Below, in pieces: positions 1-6,499 of a stretch of 64,000 nucleotides of DNA (position 1 is the stretch's first letter; each line of letters opens with the position of its first letter). The stretch is taken from assembly GCA_958296185.1 (NCBI GenBank), contig CATQIB010000022.1:1-64000 (forward strand), in the 5' to 3' direction. Made by a program: the position numbers and the translations under genes. Under the pieces are notes generated by a model that saw only the letters and a list, made by a program, of their open reading frames with translations, had not been told where the DNA came from and searched no databases. Source of the DNA: an uncultured Mesonia sp. Lineage in GTDB: Bacteria; Bacteroidota; Bacteroidia; Flavobacteriales; Flavobacteriaceae.

Positions 1-789
1 CGCTAAGCCATAATTTACAAAACCTTCTGTATCTCCCTTTTTAAAGTTATTTTTATCTAACTCTTCCTGCGATAAACTTATATAAGCCGTTTTGTAGGCC
101 GGTAAGATTTTCATATTGCTTAAAGCCACTCCCAACAACTGCATTCGGTTACTACTGCTACTGTCATAAATGGCATTGTGTATGGCCGTATTATTCGCAC
201 CAGCATCAATCAGTCGGGCTATGATTTTATGGGTTCTGCTACTGGTTGAAGAAAAACGAAAAGAACCTGTATCGGTCATAATGCCCGTATACAAACAAGT
301 AGCCATATCTTCGGTAATCAAATGCGTATCGCCCAAAAATTCCAAGAAATTGAAAACCATCTCACAAGTAGAGGAGCAGTTTACATCAGAATAGGTGAAA
401 TGGGCATAATCTGCCGGTGCTTGGTGATGATCAATCATCACAAAAGTAGTAGCTAAACCAGCTAAGACCTGCTGCATAGCCTCGCCCGTCCGACTTAAAT
501 CGTTAAAATCTAAGGTAAACACCATCGAGGAGTCTTGTAGGTATTGCGTAGCTTCTTGCTTTTGCTCGCAAAAGAAGATAATCTCTTCTTGCTTCGGTAA
601 CCAATTCAAGAAATCGGGGTAGGGGTTAGGTGCGATTAAATGCACGGTATGCCCCAGCTGTTCTAAATATAATTTTAAGGCTAGTGTAGACCCTAAGGCA
701 TCTCCGTCTGGATTCCTGTGCGGAATAATGCTAATGCTTTGGGGTTGAGCCAAAAGCGATTTTAATTCACTGATTTGTTCTGCTGTCAT
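1..789 (-). CDS. DHH-family phosphoesterase (NrnA-like), 3' end outside window
   Basis: Predicted to hydrolyse short oligoribonucleotides or pAp using a two-metal DHH centre in the cytoplasm. The reading frame, not interrupted over 263 codons, starts at the ATG complementary to 787-789 and runs off the left edge. The N-terminus has the PHRNPDGDALGS motif (residues 23-34), followed by a DFNDLSRTG segment and the IDHHQAP signature that names the family. A TGIMTDTGSFRF segment carries another metal-binding Asp. Family members are about 330 residues, so roughly 70 C-terminal residues (the DHHA1 end) are missing. In many Flavobacteriaceae this gene is next to ndk (established knowledge, not checked here), whereas here ndk begins 11.3 kb away. 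Confident of the family; the exact substrate is inferred. Confidence 0.93.
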   Translation of the reverse strand, partial: MTAEQISELKSLLAQPQSISIIPHRNPDGDALGSTLALKLYLEQLGHTVHLIAPNPYPDFLNWLPKQEEIIFFCEQKQEATQYLQDSSMVFTLDFNDLSRTGEAMQQVLAGLATTFVMIDHHQAPADYAHFTYSDVNCSSTCEMVFNFLEFLGDTHLITEDMATCLYTGIMTDTGSFRFSSTSSRTHKIIARLIDAGANNTAIHNAIYDSSSSNRMQLLGVALSNMKILPAYKTAYISLSQEELDKNNFKKGDTEGFVNYGLA

Positions 790-1190
790 AGGGCATAAAG
801 ATACAATTTCTGTAGATTTAGAAAACCTAAGTTTTGTATTTTCTTTTATAGCCTAAACTTGTACGAAGTAGAGTTTGTTTTTCACACCTATTTCTCAAAG
901 TAAGTTCTTCTTGTAAATTGCTTGCTTAAATCAAATCCGCTTTAAAGCTATACTAGACCGCTAAACTTTTTATTTTACGCCATAGGTTTTTGTAATCTGC
1001 TTACAATTGCAATGAGGCGAATGTTTCTTTACGGAAGAATTGTCGTACAATTTTATGGCGTCCTGCCATTATTTTATTGCTGAAACCAAATCGGTTTAAC
1101 CGAAAGGGAAATACTTAAAAAATGAATACCTCTTTTAGGGCTTATAACTTATTAATTAGCGCTGGATATATAAGAAATGGATTTAAAAAT
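790..1190. other. Intergenic, with a 16-bp inverted repeat around 977-1061
   Basis: No convincing gene is visible. ACGCCATA at 977-984 and TATGGCGT at 1054-1061 are the outer ends of arms of about 16 bp separated by about 52 bp, so this stretch could form a long imperfect hairpin. It resembles a small palindromic intergenic repeat, but no second copy was found in the window. Confidence 0.4.
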
Positions 1191-1631
1191 TTAAGCAATC
1201 CAACTTTTTTGAATCGCACGTTGGGCGATATAAATACAAAATACGCCAATAACTAGAACCATTACTGGCATAATTGCCGCACCCGGACCATAAACCTCGG
1301 TAGCTTTTGCAATGAAAAGGCTGTGGCTCATCTGTATCACGATACCCACCAAAGATATAATGAACAGCGTTTTAGCCCATTTGTTTTTTAATAATAACAA
1401 TAAACTACCTAAAAATCCGCCGCCAACCGCCATGGCGAAAGCAATTAAGGCCCAAGTAGGGTAATTGGTGTATAAAGCTTGTTGATCTTCGGGGAGTAGC
1501 GCAATCTCCTCTGTACCCATGCTTATTTGATTGATAAAAGCGAGTACTCCCATCAAATTCCATATTAATAAGAAAACGGCCAAGGCTATAAACCATTTAG
1601 GGGCTTTTTGTTTGGTGGTGCTTGGGTTCAT
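1191..1631 (-). CDS. Four-helix integral membrane protein, unknown function
   Basis: A 146-residue protein with four hydrophobic stretches, at about residues 14-34, 60-82, 86-108 and 117-138, joined by short polar loops. A basic N-terminus (TTKQKAPK) suggests it faces the cytoplasm. The loop after the first helix is acidic (TEEIALLPEDQQ). I recognise no catalytic motif. Similar four-helix proteins in flavobacteria are sometimes loosely labelled 'sugar transporter', but nothing in the sequence supports a substrate. It stands alone between two gene-poor stretches and is probably transcribed by itself. Confidence 0.75.
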   Translation of the reverse strand: MNPSTTKQKAPKWFIALAVFLLIWNLMGVLAFINQISMGTEEIALLPEDQQALYTNYPTWALIAFAMAVGGGFLGSLLLLLKNKWAKTLFIISLVGIVIQMSHSLFIAKATEVYGPGAAIMPVMVLVIGVFCIYIAQRAIQKSWIA

Positions 1632-1739
1632 AATGTTGATTTTTAAGTTGACTGTTGTTTTTTTATTCGCTTTTGCGGAAGTAAGGCTCGCCTGCGCATC
1701 TTTAACAAAGTTAATTCTTTTTTAATTATAACCCATTTA

Positions 1740-2425
1740 AGGCCGCCGAAGCATTCAATATTATGTGCTACTCGTAAGTTTTTCGGCTAACTCAGCTTAT
1801 TCTTTCACTTACTCGAAAAATTTTCTGATAAACTCGTACAATTTGTAGGCAAACCCGTAGTTTTTGTCGCTGCATTATGGGTATTAAGAGCTATCTTGCT
1901 CTATGTTTTTATAGACCTTTAAAAGGAATTAAAGCGATGAAAAAACTGACTATGATCCTTAAAAAAATCAGATGATAACTGGTATGAACCATTTTAATCC
2001 TGTAAGCTATGCCTATCAATCCTAATCCGCTCATCTTGTCAACTTTTCTCTATCTTGAACTAAGCTCAATTCTTATTGCTATGAACCTGATGGAATTAAT
2101 CAATTGCTTGAAAAAACATTGCGATTTAATCCTAGCTTTTATTCGTCTGCAGACTTGTATCGATGGTTTTATGCACAATGCGTTTGGCCCAAAGACGTAT
2201 AATAGCAGTCCGCAAAAGCCTGCTTCATTCTTACTTATGCGATGGGAAATCAAGTTCTCTTTTTTATTTTACACAAAACTTAAGCGATTGGGTAGTTTGA
2301 AAAGAGGGATTCGGTTGATTCTATACCCCATCTTAAACCCCGCAATTTCAAATTATTTCTATTTTTCAAAACTACCCGTTCTAACAAGCGACTGAAGCTA
2401 GTTGATTTTCTTACTGATTTGGCTT
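1740..2425. other. Gene-poor stretch with a possible degraded coding remnant
   Basis: One plus-strand frame from 2059 to 2187 reads like a protein (LNSYCYEPDGINQLLEKTL, then FNPSFYSSADLYRWFYAQ), but it is preceded by a stop at 2056 and has no start codon. Upstream pieces of similar flavour (KKSDDNWYEPF near 1966) lie in another frame, which suggests a decayed gene. Two overlapping longer open frames here (2009-2395 plus, 2050-2253 minus) have poor amino-acid composition and are not supported. Confidence 0.25.
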
Positions 2426-2454
2426 AAGCCTCTCGTTTAGCGAGAGGCTTTTTT
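2426..2454 (+). terminator. Intrinsic terminator hairpin
   Basis: A perfect 10-bp stem (AAGCCTCTCG with CGAGAGGCTT) around a 5-nt loop is followed by a run of T on the plus strand. No intact plus-strand gene precedes it, which supports the idea that a gene in 2000-2400 has decayed. Confidence 0.8.
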
Positions 2455-2468
2455 GGCTTCAAAAAGCC

Positions 2469-2579
2469 GAAAATCATGCCCATGATTTAGGAAAACCATG
2501 CCTATGTTTCATGAAAATCATGCCTATGATTCATGAAAAACATGCTGAACTTTTTAAAAATCATGCTGATCATTTGCAT
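2469..2579. repeat. Five tandem imperfect 22-bp repeats
   Basis: The consensus is GAAAAtCATGCCtATGatTcAT. Units start at 2469, 2491, 2513 and 2535, each exactly 22 bp, followed by a 23-bp unit at 2557. The first three units are closest to one another and the last two have drifted. An inverted copy of the core (CATAGGCATG) follows at 2584-2593. The period is not a multiple of three and no frame is open, so this is not a coding repeat. Two helical turns per unit would place each core on the same face of the DNA. Confidence 0.8.
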
Positions 2580-2853
2580 GCGCCATAGGCATGAAATTTA
2601 AAAACGCTAAAACGCAATAAATTTGAGATTTTTACTCAAAAAACACATTTTTTTACTCATAAATTCCCAAAATAAGTCCCAAAATCGCAGGTTTTCGCTC
2701 AAAAAGCGAGCAAAACGCGAGGAAAAGTAAGATTAAACCTTGTTTAAATTCGATTAAAAACAGCATGAAACCGCAGTATACTGCAGATTGCGGCGACTGC
2801 TCACTTCATTTTGAACCTATTTAAGTCCAGAAAATGAGGCAAGCTAAAGTTAT

Positions 2854-2953
2854 GCTGGTTCGTTACTCCTTCGGTGTTTCTTCGGTAATCCCTCGAAATA
2901 TAAGGATTTATCGCATAAGTGCCGAAGGAGATTCGCATTAGCTTCGAACCAGC
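2854..2953. repeat. Two-stem inverted repeat, possible structured RNA or small mobile repeat
   Basis: GCTGGTTCG (2854-2862) pairs with CGAACCAGC (2945-2953), and inside it CTCCTTCGG (2866-2874) pairs with CCGAAGGAG (2922-2930). This gives two coaxial 9-bp stems with asymmetric internal loops. There is no T run, so it is not a simple terminator. No coding frame crosses it. Confidence 0.5.
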
Positions 2954-3452
2954 CTAGGCTTATCTCCAGTGAACGTATACGATTGCTCCGCCTTAAACAG
3001 GCAGTAATTACAGGATTAAGCATGCAGAGAAATAATTATTGTTTGTTGGTGGGGGGTATAATATTATTATTCGAGTTAAGGATTTAACTAATACATTGTA
3101 ACTTGAATATATCTTTTTTTTAAATTATATTGCAGATTGTAAAATTTGAAAAGGTTACTCAAATAAATTAATTTAAAAGATCTTTCGTTGTATTTATTGG
3201 GGGATAGTTGGCTTTGTGAAGTTAAGTGTACATTAAGCACTAGTTTTAATAAAGATTTATTATTTGATAATTTGACTTTAAATGAAATTATAAATGGGTA
3301 AAGGAATTACTTTAAATGCATTTTAATATAAAATTTAAATGAACATTATTATAACTTAAATGCGTGCTACTGGCTAAGTTTTTTTAAGTTTATTCTTCGG
3401 TCTTTGCCGAAAGAATCCCATTCATAAACCCAATTTAAAAATAGTAAGTATA
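2954..3452. other. AT-rich intergenic region upstream of the HNH pair
   Basis: No gene is visible. The stretch 3040-3400 is strongly AT-rich. A short hairpin (TTCTTCGG at 3393-3400 with CCGAAAGAA at 3407-3415) lies about 40 bp before the next start codon and could be a leader structure or operator. Confidence 0.35.
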
Positions 3453-3659
3453 ATGGCTGATAATTTAAATAATATGACCCGTGAAGATTTTATGAATTTC
3501 TTTCGTGATGATGAAAAATTAAGTTCACTTTCAGCCGATGATAGAATTGAAATATTTCTACAAATACTTCCAGGTAATTCAGATATTACGGAAGATCTTT
3601 TAAAAGAGTTAATCTCTGACTACCAGGTAGATAATCTAAAAGTGTGTCAAGTTAAATAA
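3453..3659 (+). CDS. Small acidic protein upstream of an HNH nuclease
   Basis: A 68-residue, strongly acidic protein with no membrane segment and predicted helices (REDFMNFFRDDEKL, ADDRIEIFLQIL, TEDLLKELISDY). Its stop codon TAA overlaps the ATG of the next gene by one base (TAATG), so the two are almost certainly translationally coupled. I do not recognise the family. Its size, acidity and coupling to a nuclease fit a partner, inhibitor or specificity subunit, but that is inference. Confidence 0.65.
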   Translation: MADNLNNMTREDFMNFFRDDEKLSSLSADDRIEIFLQILPGNSDITEDLLKELISDYQVDNLKVCQVK

Positions 3660-4426
3660 TGACAAAGTCAAATAATTGGACAAGAGAACAAACCATTGTA
3701 GCATTCAATGTTTACTGTAAAATTCCGTTTAAAAACAGTAGTAAAACTCACCCAACCATAATAAAATATGCCAAAATCATTGGACGTTCACCATCTGCTT
3801 TAAATATGAAAGTTGGAAATTTTGGAAGACTTGACCCAGAATTAAGAAAACAAGGAATTGTAGGTCTCACAAATGGCAGTAAATTGGAAGAAGTTATTTG
3901 GAATGAATTTCACGGTAATTGGGACGATTTAGCTTATGAAAGCGAAAGGTTAATCTCTCAACTCCAGAATAAAAGCCTGATTGAAACCAATGAAATAGAT
4001 ATAACTGAGTTTCCAGAAGGGAGGGATGTCGAAAGACTCATAAAAACAAGAGTTAATCAAAACTTCTTTCGTTCCTCAATTCTATCGTCATACTATCAAA
4101 GATGTTGTATAACTGGTATTGAAATATCAGATTTTTTAGTAGCAAGTCACATTATTCCCTGGCGAACAGATAAAAAAGAAAGAATGAATCCAAGAAATGG
4201 TTTATGTTTAAATTCAATTCATGATAGAGCATTTGATAAAGGTTTTTTGACTATAACTGCTGACTATGAAGTTAAAATTTCTGATGCAATTTACGAATAC
4301 CAAGAAAATGAATCAATCGCTAATTTTTTTCTTAAATACGATAAACAAAAAATATCATTGCCGGATAAATTCCTTCCTTCACGAGAGTTTCTTAAATATC
4401 ACTCAGAAAATATCTTTCTACGTTAA
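3659..4426 (+). CDS. HNH endonuclease (HNH_2-type C-terminal domain)
   Basis: A 255-residue predicted DNA endonuclease. The N-terminal third (WTREQTIVAFNVYCKIPF, then RSPSALNMKVGNF) resembles a DNA-binding region shared by several HNH restriction enzymes. The nuclease core is C-terminal: Cys149/Cys150, His164 in VASHIIPW, Asn177/Asn180 in NPRNGLCLN, and His188/Asp193 in SIHDRAFD. This is the usual HNH_2 layout, in which the HIIPW histidine is the general base. The start is fixed by the one-base overlap with the upstream acidic gene. There is no adjacent methyltransferase of its own, so it could be a modification-dependent or stand-alone nuclease; that is inferred from the neighbouring R-M genes. 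Confidence 0.85.
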   Translation: MTKSNNWTREQTIVAFNVYCKIPFKNSSKTHPTIIKYAKIIGRSPSALNMKVGNFGRLDPELRKQGIVGLTNGSKLEEVIWNEFHGNWDDLAYESERLISQLQNKSLIETNEIDITEFPEGRDVERLIKTRVNQNFFRSSILSSYYQRCCITGIEISDFLVASHIIPWRTDKKERMNPRNGLCLNSIHDRAFDKGFLTITADYEVKISDAIYEYQENESIANFFLKYDKQKISLPDKFLPSREFLKYHSENIFLR

Positions 4427-4469
4427 TTAGCTTGTGTTTTATTTTTGACTTAAAAATCAATAATAGTAG

Positions 4470-4748
4470 CATAAAATAAAACGTTTCTTAACCGATGTAG
4501 CCCTAGGGATGATGCCTTCAAAAGTTTGGACGGGTAAATATGATGCTACCGGTGGATATTTAATCGTAAAAGATAATGGTGATGTTTTATGTTATCATAT
4601 TTATAATAGAAATGAATTTGAGGATTATTTGCTCAATAATACAAAACTCGAAACAGCAAGCTCTACTCGACACGGTTTTGGTGAAATTTATAGCAATAAC
4701 GGAGAGCTATATTTTAATTTGAATTTACAAATAAGATTTACGAAATAA
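4470..4748 (+). pseudogene. 3' remnant of an HpaII-family type II restriction endonuclease
   Basis: The frame is open from 4470 without a credible start. From about 4482 it reads TFLTDVALGMMPSKVWTGKY and continues to LNLQIRF, which I recognise as the C-terminal end of HpaII-family endonucleases (about 350 residues when whole). Only about 90 residues remain, so roughly three quarters of the gene has gone. An internal ATG at 4509 would give a 79-residue peptide, unlikely to be active. Assignment rests on memory of the family C-terminus. A database comparison would settle it. Confidence 0.7.
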
Positions 4749-4862
4749 AGTTTTTGCTAGTTTTAGGTGATTTTTTTAAATCATTCCCAAAACCAATAGT
4801 TTCTCTTTGGTTTAATTTCTTATTTTTAAAATTTTAAAGTTCCATTTTGAAGTTATTCACAA

Positions 4863-4946
4863 GCTCTGAAAAGCCAACCGCACAGTCAAGCTCTTTTTAT
4901 TTTGTGAGGTACGAGCAAAATAAAAAGAGCTTGACTTTTCCCACCG
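4863..4946 (-). repeat. Dispersed palindromic repeat a, copy 1
   Basis: A perfect 20-bp stem (4885-4904 with 4916-4935) encloses the loop TGAGGTACGAG. The outer flanks (CCACCG, CGGTTGG on the opposite strand) and the stem match the copy at 57712-57790 read in the other direction. It marks the left edge of the four-gene methyltransferase module. Confidence 0.8.
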
Positions 4947-4993
4947 TTTAATAGTCTAAATTGATACATTTGTTATACATTTAGATACTATAA

Positions 4994-5024
4994 TTGGTTA
5001 AATCGGAACTTTTGTATATTTTTG
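4994..5024 (+). promoter_or_regulatory. Bacteroidota-type promoter of the methyltransferase module
   Basis: TTG at 4994-4996, a 20-bp spacer and TATTTTTG at 5017-5024 match the TTG-N19..21-TAnnTTTG consensus. The TTG triplet at 5022, which could otherwise be read as a start codon, is part of the -7 box, so translation should begin at the ATG at 5049. Confidence 0.6.
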
Positions 5025-5048
5025 AGAAATAATATCAACACAAAAAGT

Positions 5049-5264
5049 ATGACCTTCCTTGGTAAGTTTCTTACTGACAAATCAATAAATAAGGCAGAAG
5101 TTTCACGGAAAACAGGTATTAGAAAGTCACGTCTTAGTAATCTCAGCACAAAAGAAGAAACAAATCTTAAAGCAGAGGAATTATATCTAATATCTAAGGC
5201 AATTGATGCTGACCCAAATGAGATTCTTGAAAAGATTTATGGACATTTAAAACTGAATAAATAA
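5049..5264 (+). CDS. XRE-family helix-turn-helix regulator of the module
   Basis: A 71-residue HTH protein. The DNA-binding region is INKAEVSRKTGIRKSRLSNL, followed by KAEELYLISKAIDADPNEIL, the usual third and fourth helices of an XRE fold. The ATG at 5049 is preferred over an in-frame TTG at 5022 because the latter overlaps the promoter -7 box. The stop codon is 2 bp before the methyltransferase start, so the genes form one transcript. It probably controls methyltransferase expression, like controller proteins of type II restriction-modification systems; this is inferred from position. Confidence 0.85.
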   Translation: MTFLGKFLTDKSINKAEVSRKTGIRKSRLSNLSTKEETNLKAEELYLISKAIDADPNEILEKIYGHLKLNK

Positions 5265-5266
5265 TT

Positions 5267-6499
5267 ATGGAAAATCTTAATTTCATAGATTTATTTTCAG
5301 GTGCAGGTGGCTTATCTGAAGGTTTTATCAAGGCAGGTTTTAAACCTATTGCTCACGTAGAAATAGACAAAAAAGCTTGTGATACATTAGAAACTAGATT
5401 GATATATCATAAATTAAATTCTGAAAACAAAACAGAAAAATATTACGATTACATTTCAGAAAAAATTACCAGAGAGGAGTTTCTAAAAGAGTTTGGTAAT
5501 TCTGAACTTTCCAATTCAGTCATAAATATTCCAATTGGAGGGGATAACAATAAGATAATTTTTGAAAAAATAGATAAACTCGCCAATGGAAAGCAAATTG
5601 ATTTAATCATCGGTGGACCACCTTGTCAAGCCTACTCTCTTGTTGGAAGGTCGAGAGACAAGTATGGTATGAAAAATGACCCTCGAAATTTCCTTTATAA
5701 AGAGTACGCAAAATTCCTTAAAAAATTTCAACCAAAAGTATTTGTTTTTGAAAATGTTTTGGGATTAATAACTGCTGAGAAAGGTAGTTATTTTAAGAAT
5801 ATGCGAGCCTATTTTAAACGTATTGGCTATGAATTAGATTATACAATTCAAAAGTCTGAACATTTTGGAGTCCTACAAAAAAGGAGGAGGATTATTTTAA
5901 TAGGTTGGCAAAAAGGTACAGATTTTAAATATCCAAAATTTGATAAAGTAAATGAGAAATTTACTTTAAGTCAAATTCTATCTGATTTAAAAAAATTAAA
6001 ACCAGGCGACCAAAAAAATGTTACAAAATATGCCAAACCTACAACCTCATATCTTGAAAGGTTTGAAATAAGAAATGGAGTAGATTTTGTTACTCAACAT
6101 ATAGCTAGACCTCATAACGCAAGAGATTTGAACATCTACAAAATTGCGATAAACAAATGGTTAAAAAAATCAGAACGCTTAAAATATCCTGATTTACCAA
6201 CCGAACTCAAAACCCACAAAAATGAAAAATCATTTGTTGACAGATACAAAGTTATTGATATAAATGGTATTTCTCATACGATGGTTGCACATATAGCAAA
6301 AGATGGTCATCATTATATTTATCCTGATACTAAACAAATAAGGTCTATATCAGTAAGAGAAGCTGCAAGGATTCAATCTTTTCCAGATGATTATTTTTTT
6401 GAAGGTGGTCGAACTGCTGCTTTTAGACAAATAGGAAATGCAGTCCCACCTTTAATGGCTATAGCAATAGCCAAATCAATTAAAGAACAACTATGTTAG
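5267..6499 (+). CDS. DNA (cytosine-5) methyltransferase
   Basis: A 410-residue enzyme that transfers a methyl group from S-adenosylmethionine to cytosine C5. Motif I is FIDLFSGAGGLSEGF (residues 6-20), motif IV is GGPPCQAYS with catalytic Cys120, motif VI is FENV (161-164), motif VIII is QKRRR (204-208), motif IX is REAARIQSFPD and motif X is GNAVPPLMA (390-398). The long insert between motifs I and IV (about 40-110) is a little unusual. The target recognition domain lies around 215-340 and I cannot read its specificity. It overlaps the following ATPase gene by 7 nt (the ATG is inside the final Cys codon region), so the two are translationally coupled. No intact restriction enzyme lies beside it. 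Confidence 0.95.
   Translation: MENLNFIDLFSGAGGLSEGFIKAGFKPIAHVEIDKKACDTLETRLIYHKLNSENKTEKYYDYISEKITREEFLKEFGNSELSNSVINIPIGGDNNKIIFEKIDKLANGKQIDLIIGGPPCQAYSLVGRSRDKYGMKNDPRNFLYKEYAKFLKKFQPKVFVFENVLGLITAEKGSYFKNMRAYFKRIGYELDYTIQKSEHFGVLQKRRRIILIGWQKGTDFKYPKFDKVNEKFTLSQILSDLKKLKPGDQKNVTKYAKPTTSYLERFEIRNGVDFVTQHIARPHNARDLNIYKIAINKWLKKSERLKYPDLPTELKTHKNEKSFVDRYKVIDINGISHTMVAHIAKDGHHYIYPDTKQIRSISVREAARIQSFPDDYFFEGGRTAAFRQIGNAVPPLMAIAIAKSIKEQLC

Noticed and set aside
2009-2395. A 128-codon plus-strand open frame and an overlapping minus-strand one
   Set aside because: Composition does not look like a protein, the two overlap antisense, and a third frame in the same stretch looks more protein-like but is broken. 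Treated as a decayed region.
2469-2579. CRISPR array
   Set aside because: Units are tandem without spacers, only 22 bp long, and diverge from one another; no cas genes are near.
4863-4946. Repeat a hairpins as simple intrinsic terminators
   Set aside because: They lack a T run after the stem on the relevant strand and share sequence over 60-80 bp including the flanks, so they are a repeat family rather than independent terminators.
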